Source: Breznakibacter xylanolyticus
Lineage (GTDB): Bacteria; Bacteroidota; Bacteroidia; Bacteroidales; Marinilabiliaceae
Length of the DNA: 54,232 bases
NCBI RefSeq assembly: GCF_003254275.1
Contig: NZ_QKZK01000026.1
Coordinates: 1-54,232, forward strand
Direction of reading: 5' to 3'
Shown one piece after another: positions 1 to 9,101 of the stretch. The notes beneath the pieces are model-generated. The model searched no databases. It had not been told where the DNA came from and saw nothing but the letters and a program-made list of their open reading frames with translations. How positions within the stretch are numbered: the stretch's first letter is position 1; every line of letters begins with the position of its first letter. The translations under genes and the position numbers were made by a program.

Positions 1-67
1 GTTGTATTTTGTTTCGCAACATAAATCTACAACTATAGGGTGAAACCTTCGGGCGGTAACCCTTATT

Positions 68-3000
68 TTATTTTTTGTCGGTCAGTAGTGATTTTGAAAC
101 ATGATCATCGGGCAAAGACATTTGTGCCACCTGACGATAAGGTATTTCGACACGAAAAGCTGAACCCTCATTCTCTCGACTCACACAACTGACAGCTCCC
201 TGATGCATGGTCACATAGTTTTTAACCAATAACAAACCGATGCCCGACCCAACAATCTTGGAGTTGATGGCGTTTTCACCCCGAAAGAACTCTTTAAACA
301 AACGTCGTTGAATAGCCTTACTCATGCCAATGCCTTGATCGGTGACGACCAACACCCAGGTTTGTTCCGTGGTTGTCAGCGAAATCTCAACCTTGCTGTG
401 CTCACGCGAGTATTTGATGGCATTAGACAACAAATTATCAACGACTCGCTCCATTTTTGACTCGTCAATGCCGGTCAAAAACTGGGATTGCGAAGGGGTA
501 AATACAAGTTGAATGTGCCTGCTTTGAGCCAGCGAATCGAACATTGAGATTCGTCGCGACACCAATCCCACCACATCGACCATCACAAAGGTCAATTGTT
601 CCTTACCAATATCTACCTTCTGAAAATCCATCAATTGCGTCACCACCGATGACAAGCGTCGCGCCTGCTCAATGGCCAACCCAAGGTAGTGACGTCCCTC
701 TTTGGTGAGATGAGGCTCGCGGTTTAAGGCCTCCACAGGGGCATTAATCAGGGTGAGTGATGTGCGGATGTCGTGCGCCGTGTTGGTGAAAAAACGAACC
801 TTCTCTTCGGTGTGTTTCTGACGAATGCTCTTGAGGTAATAAATAAACACCAAAACAGCTAAACCGAGCAATACCACGTACACAAGCACCCAAAACCACC
901 ATGCTTTCCAAAAAGGAGGAACAATTTCAATAGACAAAGTCCGTTCATCAACCACGTGCGACAATGAACTATCATACATCCGGACTTTTAAGACATAACT
1001 TCCCGATGGAATGTTGGTATATGTCACCATCCGATTATCTGAAGGTTGACTCCACTCCTTGTCGAAACCCTCTAACTGCCAGGAAAACTTAGAACCGGCA
1101 GACGTTTGAATTGACAGCATCTCCAAACTAAAGGTGTTTTGATAGTACTTTAACTCAACAGATTCCAATTGATCGATTGGCTTTGTCAAATCGAATACCA
1201 ATGTATCGCGAACCGAACGACCTGAAACCAATAAGTCCTGCAGGAATATCTTCCCTCCGGACGGCATCTCCTGCACCTGCGATGGTTGAAATAGCAATGC
1301 ACCAAGGTTAGTTCCCCATGCCAACTGACCATTTCTCAATTGGCAATGCGAGCGATTATTAAATGAACTACGTGACAACAAGTAATTGGAACTGTATGAT
1401 ACCACACTCAAATCGGAGGGATTGAGCCGACATAAACCACTTTCAGTGCCGATCCATAAATAATCATCAACATCGACAATGCTTTTGACAAAATTAGATG
1501 GCAGTCCTGAGCGGACATCGATCTTATTCGACTGAGCTTTTGCAGGATGATATTGAATCACTCCTTCTCCACCGGTACAAAGCCAAACAACATCGCCCTG
1601 TACCAAAATATCGGTAACGGAGAAACCCAACAATAACTGTTTCATGGCTCCGGTATGTTTATTCAATTGAATCAGTCCATAACTACATCCCAACAACAGT
1701 TCTCCGGGGGCGATTTCTGCAAACACATTAATGGGTTCGCGGGTATAAGTTCGAAACTGCCCACTTTGTTGTTGATAACATATAAACTCACCATTCACTC
1801 CGCCAATCCAGATATCTCCTTCATGATCTTTATAAATGTCCAACACAAAGTCGCTCAACACAGGCGATCCGGCTTCATTGCGCATATAATGCGCTAACTC
1901 ACGCCCACTTTTCGAATCAAAGACATACACCCCAGACGAATAACTCCCGGCCCAGATGCGCCCTTGATCATCTTCACATAAAGACATAAACACCTTGGCC
2001 TGCCCCCGCGTATCGTTCATCAAATGTTGCCACTGATGGGTCGACACATTCCAACAACTCACACCATTATTGGTGGCAAACCACAATTTTCCGTTTCTGT
2101 CTTCAATGATATTATTGACATCATTATTGGCTAAAGAGTTCGGATTATTAATTTGATGAGACACCTGAGTCACCAACGGAGTGGCCTGATCAAAAAAAGA
2201 CAATCCACCACTGAAGGTACACACCCAAACCCGCCGATGATTGTCACAATAGAGATCATACACACCATTGCCTTTGAGTGATGACGGGTCGTTGACTTGT
2301 TCGCGCAACACATTCATCACTCGCGTGGCTTGCGAATCCACTTCCCAAATCCCCTGCCCATCGACACCAATCAACATGGTTGATTCACTATTCTTCTCGA
2401 TATCCAATATGGGTTGACGAGGAAATACAGCATCCAAGACACGACGCAAATCCTGCGTTTTAAAATCGAACAGGTATAACCCACTCGAAATGGTGCCTAT
2501 CCACAAACGTTGATGAACCCGATCGTGATAAACCGATGAGGGCTGCATGGGAACATCACCTGTGATGGCATATAATGTCGTGACTTTAGAGGATTGTGTA
2601 TCCAACAACAACACTGCGTTGTTTTGCACCAATACAAATTGATGATCATCAAAGGGGGTGATGGCAAAATTCTCATTGCGAATATCAAAACCAAGTGTCA
2701 ATTGTCCGGACTGATAACGATAAACGCCCATGGTGGAGGCAAACCAGAACGTTCCAGAAGCATCAACAAACATTCTTAACACATTCAAGTAACGAGTATT
2801 AAGCATGACGCTCAAATCGAGCATCAGATCAAAACGATCATAAATGGGATTAAACTGAAAAATTTGACCATTATTCGAAAAAGCATACAAATGGGATTGC
2901 TCATAGACCAATTTCACAGTAATCACATTGGTATTGGCATAAGGCAACTGATAGATCCGATGGTCATCATCGGTAATGCGCAAAATCCCAATTTTCGAAG

Positions 3001-3187
3001 AAGCCCAGATAAAACCCTGCTCATCACTACACACAGAATTCACCTCTCGCAACGAAATGCCGTACAACGAATTAATATTATAAAACTTGGCCGATTGCCC
3101 ATTGAATTGCCCAAGCAATACAAACAACACAATGCCTACAAGACGATAAAATCTCTTCATTTCCCGATTCATTCCTTTTCCCTTCAT
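68..3187 (-). CDS. Hybrid-type two-component sensor kinase lacking receiver/AraC domains
   Basis: Probable membrane sensor histidine kinase of the Bacteroidota HTCS type. An N-terminal signal/anchor (FYRLVGIVLFVLLGQ) is followed by about 650 residues of two-component-regulator propeller repeats (recurring GxLWxGT-like strands such as DEQGFIWASS, DYLWIGTESGL), then a Y_Y_Y-type Ig domain near residues 690-760. A transmembrane helix lies near 762-788 (FWVLVYVVLLGLAVLVFIYY). The HisKA domain has its phosphorylatable His near residue 801 in HDIRTSLTLI, and the HATPase_c domain has DNLLSNAIKYS, DQGIGM and GSGIGLLLV. Full HTCS proteins continue into a receiver and an AraC-type HTH; this one stops about 25 residues after the ATPase, so it needs a separate response regulator, perhaps beyond the left edge. 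The xylanase and esterase genes lie upstream on the same strand, suggesting it senses xylan fragments (inference). A start at MNREMKRF or MKRFYR is equally possible. Confidence 0.88.
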   Translation of the reverse strand: MKGKGMNREMKRFYRLVGIVLFVLLGQFNGQSAKFYNINSLYGISLREVNSVCSDEQGFIWASSKIGILRITDDDHRIYQLPYANTNVITVKLVYEQSHLYAFSNNGQIFQFNPIYDRFDLMLDLSVMLNTRYLNVLRMFVDASGTFWFASTMGVYRYQSGQLTLGFDIRNENFAITPFDDHQFVLVQNNAVLLLDTQSSKVTTLYAITGDVPMQPSSVYHDRVHQRLWIGTISSGLYLFDFKTQDLRRVLDAVFPRQPILDIEKNSESTMLIGVDGQGIWEVDSQATRVMNVLREQVNDPSSLKGNGVYDLYCDNHRRVWVCTFSGGLSFFDQATPLVTQVSHQINNPNSLANNDVNNIIEDRNGKLWFATNNGVSCWNVSTHQWQHLMNDTRGQAKVFMSLCEDDQGRIWAGSYSSGVYVFDSKSGRELAHYMRNEAGSPVLSDFVLDIYKDHEGDIWIGGVNGEFICYQQQSGQFRTYTREPINVFAEIAPGELLLGCSYGLIQLNKHTGAMKQLLLGFSVTDILVQGDVVWLCTGGEGVIQYHPAKAQSNKIDVRSGLPSNFVKSIVDVDDYLWIGTESGLCRLNPSDLSVVSYSSNYLLSRSSFNNRSHCQLRNGQLAWGTNLGALLFQPSQVQEMPSGGKIFLQDLLVSGRSVRDTLVFDLTKPIDQLESVELKYYQNTFSLEMLSIQTSAGSKFSWQLEGFDKEWSQPSDNRMVTYTNIPSGSYVLKVRMYDSSLSHVVDERTLSIEIVPPFWKAWWFWVLVYVVLLGLAVLVFIYYLKSIRQKHTEEKVRFFTNTAHDIRTSLTLINAPVEALNREPHLTKEGRHYLGLAIEQARRLSSVVTQLMDFQKVDIGKEQLTFVMVDVVGLVSRRISMFDSLAQSRHIQLVFTPSQSQFLTGIDESKMERVVDNLLSNAIKYSREHSKVEISLTTTEQTWVLVVTDQGIGMSKAIQRRLFKEFFRGENAINSKIVGSGIGLLLVKNYVTMHQGAVSCVSRENEGSAFRVEIPYRQVAQMSLPDDHVSKSLLTDKK

Positions 3188-3205
3188 ATCGATTTAACGC
3201 ACCGC

Positions 3206-3239
3206 CAAAATTAATCCATTCTAAACATCTTTTAACAAC
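3206..3239 (-). promoter_or_regulatory. Putative promoter of the sensor kinase gene
   Basis: Read on the minus strand, TAATTTTG (plus-strand 3206-3213) fits the Bacteroidota -7 consensus TAnnTTTG. A weak TTG-containing -33 element lies about 22 bp upstream (near 3236-3239). It sits 19 bp before the first ATG of the kinase gene, so the 5' UTR would be very short. Motif match only. Confidence 0.4.
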
Positions 3240-3585
3240 ATCCGTTCATTATTTCAACACATAGGCTCATTAAATGCAAAAACCACACTGACAGAAAGTG
3301 TATCAAGCCACGATTTCACATCGTTAGACACACATTCCTGTTTCATGTGGTTAGAGGTGATCTTCCAGAGAAGATACCATGGTTGACAGTATCAATTAAA
3401 AGTTATATGATATCCGTAAAAATGACTATTCTGCTCTGTAGCTCTCGGTGTCTTCTTGTGTTTACTCTGCGAAACAATTATTGCACACAGAACCTCAGAG
3501 AAGACTCTATGATTCACCGTATTTTAGAATCTCATTTGATGCAAAAAAACAAAGAGGTGTTCACACGGATTTGCATTAAACGTCA
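3240..3585. other. Non-coding gap with a dispersed repeat copy
   Basis: No convincing gene lies between the xylanase stop and the kinase start. The open frame at 3347-3589 has no recognisable product and no promoter. The gap holds one copy (3431-3478) of a ~48-bp repeat that is about 90 percent identical, in inverted orientation, to 31259-31306. Confidence 0.6.
3431..3478 (-). repeat. Dispersed CTCTGTG-type repeat, copy 1
   Basis: Forty-eight bases beginning CTGCTCTGTAGCTCTC match the reverse complement of 31259-31306 with five mismatches by eye. The pair belongs to a class of CTCTGTG/CACAGAG-rich intergenic repeats; further degenerate relatives occur near 31213-31258 and 40085-40130. No coding content or flanking target duplication was recognised. 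Confidence 0.7.
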
Positions 3586-4722
3586 TTAATTCTTCTTCCC
3601 GGCTTCAATTAATTTGGCCACCACCGGCTTGGGCAGGTTCTTACGGTCGAACAGCAACGGATAATCGGTGCGTCCGGGAATGGGCCAGTTGTTCTTCCAC
3701 GAATTACCATCATTCACTCCCCAAAGGGTCACACGGGTAATCACATCCTGATATTTGAGAAACAAGTTGAAGAAATCGAGATAACGCTGTTCAAAGGCTG
3801 CATTCACATCATCGGGCAATCCGTTGACATACAAATCCGATTTCTCCTTATATTCCATGCGAGCCGACACATCGGCACCCAGACTCCAGTCCATTGGCAA
3901 CACGCTAATTTCCATTTCTGTTACCATCACCTTAACTCCCAATGCAGCAAAATCTTTGATGGTTTGTTCATATTCGGCCAAGGTGGGCTCTTCGAGTCCC
4001 ACATGGCACTGTTCGCCCACAGCATCAATGCGAACGCCATCGGCCAACAGCTTTTTCACCATCTCAACAGCACCTTTACGTTTGCGGGAATTGGTGAGTG
4101 AATAGTCGTTATAATACAATTCAGCATCCGGATCGGCCTCGTGAGCAAACTGAAAAGCCAACTTGATGTAATCTTCGCCGATGATTTGATAAAACTTGCT
4201 CTTACGATACGATCCGTCACGATCGTCAATCACCTCGTTCACCACATCCCATCCCTTGATGCGCCCCTTGTATCGCCCCACCACGGTGTGAATGTGTGTG
4301 CGCATGCGCTCAATGAGAACCTCACGCGTCACATCGTTGCCCTGGCTATCCTTAAAAAACCATCGGGGCGTTTGCGAATGCCAAATGAGCGTGTGTCCGG
4401 TAATTTGCATGCCGTTAGCTTCGCCAAACTCAACCATCCGATCAGCCATGGCAAATTCAAACACACCTTCGCGAGGCTGTATCTGCTCACTCTTCATGCA
4501 ATTTTCGGCCACAATGGCATTGAAATGCGTCTTCACCACCCGGAGGGATGCTGTATCGAACCCACCAATTTGATCAATATTCAAGGCTGTGCCCACCAAG
4601 AACTTCCCTTCAAAAGCTTCCTTGAGCGTATGACCCTTTCTTTCACCGTGCGCGCACGATGCGAAAACAAACATCGACGACACAGCCAAGGTCATCATTC
4701 GCTTTACATTGTTCATCATCAT
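3586..4722 (-). CDS. GH10 endo-1,4-beta-xylanase, lipoprotein-like
   Basis: Endo-beta-1,4-xylanase of glycoside hydrolase family 10, hydrolysing internal bonds of xylan by a retaining mechanism. It is a single catalytic TIM barrel of about 350 residues without a carbohydrate-binding module. Hallmarks: GHTLIWHSQTP, the acid/base Glu in WDVVNEV (about residue 160) and the nucleophile Glu in VTEMEISV (about residue 265). The signal peptide ends in VFASC, a plausible lipoprotein cleavage site, so the enzyme is probably anchored to a membrane. I start it at the run of three ATG codons at 4714-4722, after AAAGAG, rather than at 4773, because the extra N-terminal residues would bury the signal peptide. 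It lies 91 bp downstream of the esterase gene on the same strand, probably one operon; the two activities (backbone cleavage and deacetylation) are complementary. Confidence 0.93.
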   Translation of the reverse strand: MMMNNVKRMMTLAVSSMFVFASCAHGERKGHTLKEAFEGKFLVGTALNIDQIGGFDTASLRVVKTHFNAIVAENCMKSEQIQPREGVFEFAMADRMVEFGEANGMQITGHTLIWHSQTPRWFFKDSQGNDVTREVLIERMRTHIHTVVGRYKGRIKGWDVVNEVIDDRDGSYRKSKFYQIIGEDYIKLAFQFAHEADPDAELYYNDYSLTNSRKRKGAVEMVKKLLADGVRIDAVGEQCHVGLEEPTLAEYEQTIKDFAALGVKVMVTEMEISVLPMDWSLGADVSARMEYKEKSDLYVNGLPDDVNAAFEQRYLDFFNLFLKYQDVITRVTLWGVNDGNSWKNNWPIPGRTDYPLLFDRKNLPKPVVAKLIEAGKKN

Positions 4723-4813
4723 CTCTTTTTCTATATTAAATTTCAATTTCGCACTTAAACACTCTAAACTCACACATCTCAGATCTCACCAACGTGTAAA
4801 CTGTAATCTCCGC

Positions 4814-6721
4814 TTATTTCGCCTCAAATGGTGAAGCCGGCAATCCCTCTTTATTCATGAGGTTTGCACCCTCCGGATTGTCTTCCCAGGCATAACGCAC
4901 CTTAACGGGGTGGCTCACGCGTGGGCTCCACACCTTTACCGTATTTCGCGACAGCACCACTGCTTCGGCCCAAACAAATCGCCCATCTTCGCCGGCAATC
5001 TGGAAACCATCGAGGTAACTATTGGCAAACAAGCCACTGCCCACCGAAGAAAAAGACAACACCAAGCTGTTGCCCTCTACACGCAAGGACTCATACAAAG
5101 GTCCCGAACTCACCACTGAGGTATCCCCATAAGCCACTCGCATGGCCTCAAGAGCCAAACGATCGGCCACATCTTTCTTATTTAATGGGTGAATATCGTT
5201 CCATTCACCAAGATCGTAAGAGACCGCCATACCCGTTGCAGGCAACGATAAAGTGCGGCGCTGTGCATCGCGCAACTGTGCCCAGCCACTCTCGGTGATC
5301 TGCTTATTGGGACGCCCCAGGTTGGCCAACTGCACATATAAGAAAGGCATTTCGGGTTGTCCAAACCTCGAGCGCCAATCGGTAATCAACGATTGAAAGA
5401 GCGATTCGTACGCCAAAGCACGTCCGGTATTCGACTCCCCCTGATACCAAATCACTCCCTTTATGCCATAACGAATCACTGGATGAATCAAAGCGTTGTA
5501 CAAACCTCCGGGCTTAAACTGGAGATTTCCGGGCAAACCACTTCGCTTCACCTCACCGCCCGAATGGTATTTCCAATCGCCGGTCAGGTCAATCACTTGC
5601 GTTCCGAGACGCACCTCGTAGGGTTTTTCTTCTACAAAACCCCCTTTGCCTCCCGGACAAAACACACGCACCATCAAACGATTGATCCCGGCCTTCAACA
5701 CACCATCTGGTAAGGAATAAATGCGTGGGGGATATTGATATGATACCGTTCCAACAAACGTTCCGTTCACAAAAGCCGAATCGCTGTCGATGATACGCCC
5801 CAATCGTAACACACCGGGCTGATGCACCAACGAATCGGGCACCTCAAATTCCTTATAAAACCACAACGAACCATTCTTCTGCGTGACTCCTTTATCTGTC
5901 CAGTATCCCGGCAATGAAATTTGAGACCAATCCGTCACATCAACGCCATCCTTTGACCAACGACCGGCACCGGGATCGTTGCTGTTGACCTCAGCAAACC
6001 AGTTGAAAGGGACTTCATTCTTGCGTGATTGACGAATGGAATCGATGCGAGCCTGCGACTGCTCCCATTCGTCGCGATAGGGCTTGGCCAATGTGCCACT
6101 CACCCACGACTCGGCCGGCGACCCGCCAATGGCCGTCTGAATTAAACCGATGGGCACTCCCAATTGATGATGCAAACGTTCTGCATAAAAATATGGCACA
6201 GCCGGAAAATCCATAATATTAGCTGCAACAGCACACTGCCAGTTACCATCTTTATAATCGTTCTGAGGAGTATCTGAATCATTCCGATTCGAAGTCCGAA
6301 ACATCCGAATGTTGGGATAATGAATCTGTCGCACTTCCGCCTCATATAAATCCATGACCCGACGGATAGGCAATTCCATATTCGACTGGCCGGAACAAAG
6401 CCAAACCTCACCAATCATGATGTCTTGTAAAACCACATCATTGATTTTCATCACGTATGGCCCTCCTGCTTCCATGGCTGGAAGTGTCGTTTGCCAGTTA
6501 CCTAGCTTGTCGGCTTTAGTATGATAACGTTTTCCGCAAAATTCTACCGTTACCTTTTCGCCGGCATCAGCCCATCCCCATATCGGCAACATGACATCTC
6601 GTTGTAACACCATACCATCGCTCACCAGTCGTGGCAATTTCACCGCCGATAAAGCCGACATGCCCATGAGCAACATCGCCCACACAAGCATCAGCCTGTT
6701 AAAAGAAAAAAATCGTCTCAT
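4814..6721 (-). CDS. Sialate O-acetylesterase-family (SASA) carbohydrate esterase
   Basis: Secreted SGNH-fold acetylesterase of the sialate O-acetylesterase family. A signal peptide (LMLVWAMLLMGMSALSA) is followed by a short beta domain (residues 27-100), the nucleophile motif LCSGQSNME with Ser near 113, a conserved WYQGESN block and the catalytic DIHP motif near residue 510. Between these lies a galactose-binding-like jelly-roll insertion (about 270-400, from WFYKEFEVPD to the TGDWKYH strand), the usual architecture of bacterial relatives that remove acetyl groups from plant polysaccharides. With the adjacent GH10 xylanase, acetyl-xylan is a more likely substrate than sialic acid (inference). 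Length of 635 residues is normal for this architecture. Confidence 0.9.
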   Translation of the reverse strand: MRRFFSFNRLMLVWAMLLMGMSALSAVKLPRLVSDGMVLQRDVMLPIWGWADAGEKVTVEFCGKRYHTKADKLGNWQTTLPAMEAGGPYVMKINDVVLQDIMIGEVWLCSGQSNMELPIRRVMDLYEAEVRQIHYPNIRMFRTSNRNDSDTPQNDYKDGNWQCAVAANIMDFPAVPYFYAERLHHQLGVPIGLIQTAIGGSPAESWVSGTLAKPYRDEWEQSQARIDSIRQSRKNEVPFNWFAEVNSNDPGAGRWSKDGVDVTDWSQISLPGYWTDKGVTQKNGSLWFYKEFEVPDSLVHQPGVLRLGRIIDSDSAFVNGTFVGTVSYQYPPRIYSLPDGVLKAGINRLMVRVFCPGGKGGFVEEKPYEVRLGTQVIDLTGDWKYHSGGEVKRSGLPGNLQFKPGGLYNALIHPVIRYGIKGVIWYQGESNTGRALAYESLFQSLITDWRSRFGQPEMPFLYVQLANLGRPNKQITESGWAQLRDAQRRTLSLPATGMAVSYDLGEWNDIHPLNKKDVADRLALEAMRVAYGDTSVVSSGPLYESLRVEGNSLVLSFSSVGSGLFANSYLDGFQIAGEDGRFVWAEAVVLSRNTVKVWSPRVSHPVKVRYAWEDNPEGANLMNKEGLPASPFEAK

Positions 6722-7461
6722 TGTTATGGTTTTTAAACTTCACTTTTTAGCATACCACACTGATAAATCATCAAACATGATGACCAACAAAATCAATGCA
6801 CCAACATATTAAAAACAGAAATAGATACACTCATCCAACCGTGCGCATCAATAGCGATTCGAGAATCATTATTATCCTGTGGAGAGTAAAATTAACACAC
6901 CCCTCCCCTCGATCGTTTCGATTTCAGACATATCATTTCCAATTATGGACACAGCAGCGCTATTAACAGGGTGAAATACACCAACAGATGCACCAATCCT
7001 TACCCTTGTGGTCACAAAAAAGCATTGCACGAGTGGCAAACACATCCCTTTCACAAACCCTTAAAACTCTTAATCAGCTATTTACAAAACAAAACATCAA
7101 CCCACCCGACAAATTGCATCAAAAACGAGTGTGTGAAAAAATTAGTCTACTGCTCAAAAACAACTCTCCTCCAATTTTCGCCATAATTCAAGGTTTTGTT
7201 TGGATTTTAATAGAATAATGCTGTTGGCAGATTGACAGTAAAGGAAAAAAAGAAGACTCACGAAAGTTCATGTCTCCATTTCAATTCATATCAAACAATT
7301 TTTTGCAACTACATATTGTGAGATCACTATTACAACAAATAAAATAACAACATCAAACAAACAAAACATCAAATAATAATTCTGCAACAACCACTCACAA
7401 ACACAAAAGCAAACCTTAACGCTATTAATCAACACATTACACAAAACCATCAAAACACAAA
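6722..7461. other. Long AT-rich non-coding interval
   Basis: No gene with recognisable composition, start context or homology is visible. Short open frames on both strands are low-complexity and unsupported. The interval separates the minus-strand xylan genes from the plus-strand propeller array and must hold the promoter of the esterase/xylanase operon, though no clear TAnnTTTG box was found for it. Confidence 0.6.
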
Positions 7462-7500
7462 ATGTCTGCAATCACAACAAAAATGTCTGTAATTGAAACT
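7462..7500 (+). promoter_or_regulatory. Direct-repeat operator, copy A
   Basis: Two ATGTCTG units begin at 7462 and 7483, exactly 21 bp apart, each followed by an AT-rich AATnAnAAC-like tail. The same pair with the same 21-bp period occurs at 14566 and 14587 ahead of the O-antigen-ligase gene. Spacing of two helical turns suggests a regulator binding one DNA face, as for LytTR-type regulators (inference). A -7-like TAACATTG lies at 7526-7533. Confidence 0.55.
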
Positions 7501-7546
7501 CAATTATTTCAATTTAACCCAATTTTAACATTGAAAAGCATGACCC

Positions 7547-7656
7547 GATGACAGGATCAACCATCTTGTCATCACACATACAGGTCATCATCTGTGGGAA
7601 AGGATATTGACGACCGCCAGGTCGTGATGCGAGTTGTTGGGAAAGATGTGACCATG
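7547..7656 (+). promoter_or_regulatory. Structured leader, copy A, with a nine-codon ORF
   Basis: The segment can form an 11-bp stem with one G-T wobble and a CAACC loop (7547-7573), then a second stem ACGACC/GGTCGT around GCCA (7610-7625). It ends at an ATG (7654) opening a nine-codon frame (MQLLKDTVH). Copy B at 14649-14761 has hairpins at corresponding positions with different bases in the first stem and an ATG at the same distance (42 versus 43 bp) from the CGACCG palindrome; there the ATG starts the O-antigen-ligase gene. Confidence 0.5.
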
Positions 7657-7750
7657 CAATTACTCAAAGACACCGTTCACTGAAAGGAATGGTGATCAAT
7701 AATACACGCAAACATAGCATTACGTGTATTCAACCCATAAAACAGATACA

Positions 7751-8938
7751 ATGATGCAAGTCATGAAATGTGAAATCATATTATTAATCGTCATAATGGC
7801 AATGCCCGCATGTACGAACAGACGAAATTCAAAGACGGAAGGAGACGCGATCACAATCCAATTGAACTTTGACGAAAGAGCAATAATGAATGCCTCCAAA
7901 TTTGTCGATTCCATCAGCGTTGTCCTTCTTGATGATAACAATGATGCCTGCATCGGAACAGTTTCGAAAGTGGATTTGGCGGATAGCTCACTCATAATAA
8001 CAGACTTAAGCACCATGTCGGTGTTTATTTATCACCTCAATGGAAAACTTAAAGCCAAAATCAAAGCACACGGAAGAGGCCCCGGCGAATACGTGGCTCT
8101 TTATACAACCTGGATAAACGGCGACAATAAAACAATTGGAATTTATGACGACGAACAAAGGAAGATTCTTTTGTATTCATTCAACGGTCAATTCATCAAA
8201 GAGTATAAATCACCCGGCTACATACACGGATTTGCGCTATGTGGCGATCACGGCTACTATTATAGAGGCATGGACGGATTTCCGAATGACAACATGCAAC
8301 CTTCAAATATTCACCTAATTATGACTTCTCCCGACTCTATAAAGCTAGCTTTACAACGGGATTTTTTCTTTGAAAACAGTGAGAGTATGCCATATCAAAA
8401 GTTTGTGCGCTGCAACGACAAGATATTATTACGAACACCACAGGAACAGCATATTTATGAAATATCAGGTTTGAACATTCAATTGAAATACCGTGTCGTT
8501 TTGGCCCCTAATCCGTTATGGAGAGATGAAAATTATTTAAAAATTAAAACACTGAAGGACTGCAAAGACATGGTCAATCAAAGCATTGGCAAAATCAAGA
8601 ATCTTGAATATATGGCTGGCAACCGGTTTCTATTCTTTTCTTATTCAAAAGGGAGGACGATAGATGTATCAGACTTGGCTTTTTCGATTTACGACATGCA
8701 TACCAATCAAGTCATTGAATCGGGTGTTTGCTGCAATAACAAAGACGGTTTTTATATGAAACCACCTGTATATTTTAATGATACACTTTGGATTTCTTCT
8801 TTCCATCAGTATGAAATCAGGGAAGACAAGCAGAGCGAAATTGAAAAAAAATATCATGTGGATTTCTCCCAATCAATCAATCCAATACTGGTTATCCGGA
8901 AAATCAATCTCCCAACACAACAACTTCAAACCGATTAA
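7751..8938 (+). CDS. Six-bladed beta-propeller lipoprotein (paralogue 1)
   Basis: Exported lipoprotein of the Bacteroidota six-bladed beta-propeller family, whose molecular function is unknown. The N-terminus MMQVMKCEIILLIVIMAMPAC is a lipoprotein signal peptide with Cys at the cleavage site. The family signature GRGPGEY follows near residue 105, after a first blade (DSSLIITDLS). I prefer a start at one of the ATGs at 7751, 7754 or 7763 because the upstream extension is polar. It is closely similar along its length to the gene at 12989 (shared HGDHGYYYR-type and HLIMTSPDS segments), so the two probably arose by duplication. It is first in a row of propeller genes and follows operator/leader copy A. 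Confidence 0.85.
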   Translation: MMQVMKCEIILLIVIMAMPACTNRRNSKTEGDAITIQLNFDERAIMNASKFVDSISVVLLDDNNDACIGTVSKVDLADSSLIITDLSTMSVFIYHLNGKLKAKIKAHGRGPGEYVALYTTWINGDNKTIGIYDDEQRKILLYSFNGQFIKEYKSPGYIHGFALCGDHGYYYRGMDGFPNDNMQPSNIHLIMTSPDSIKLALQRDFFFENSESMPYQKFVRCNDKILLRTPQEQHIYEISGLNIQLKYRVVLAPNPLWRDENYLKIKTLKDCKDMVNQSIGKIKNLEYMAGNRFLFFSYSKGRTIDVSDLAFSIYDMHTNQVIESGVCCNNKDGFYMKPPVYFNDTLWISSFHQYEIREDKQSEIEKKYHVDFSQSINPILVIRKINLPTQQLQTD

Positions 8939-9101
8939 AATAAAACACACAAAATATGGGTCATTTCATTATTCCAAACAAATTGGTGAAACAATTAAAT
9001 CACTTACATAATACCACGTATACACATAAACAATAATACACCTAACTCAATTACATTTTAGATATTGATTCTATCTCCATGAACCATCAACTCTAAAAAT
9101 T

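Noticed and set aside
1-67. Hairpin-like sequence after the kinase stop as a terminator, or coding remnant of a receiver domain
   Set aside because: The stem is imperfect with no T-run on the minus strand, and none of the frames reads like a receiver domain.
3347-3589. 80-aa open frame between the kinase and xylanase genes
   Set aside because: No start context, no family resemblance, and it contains a dispersed non-coding repeat.
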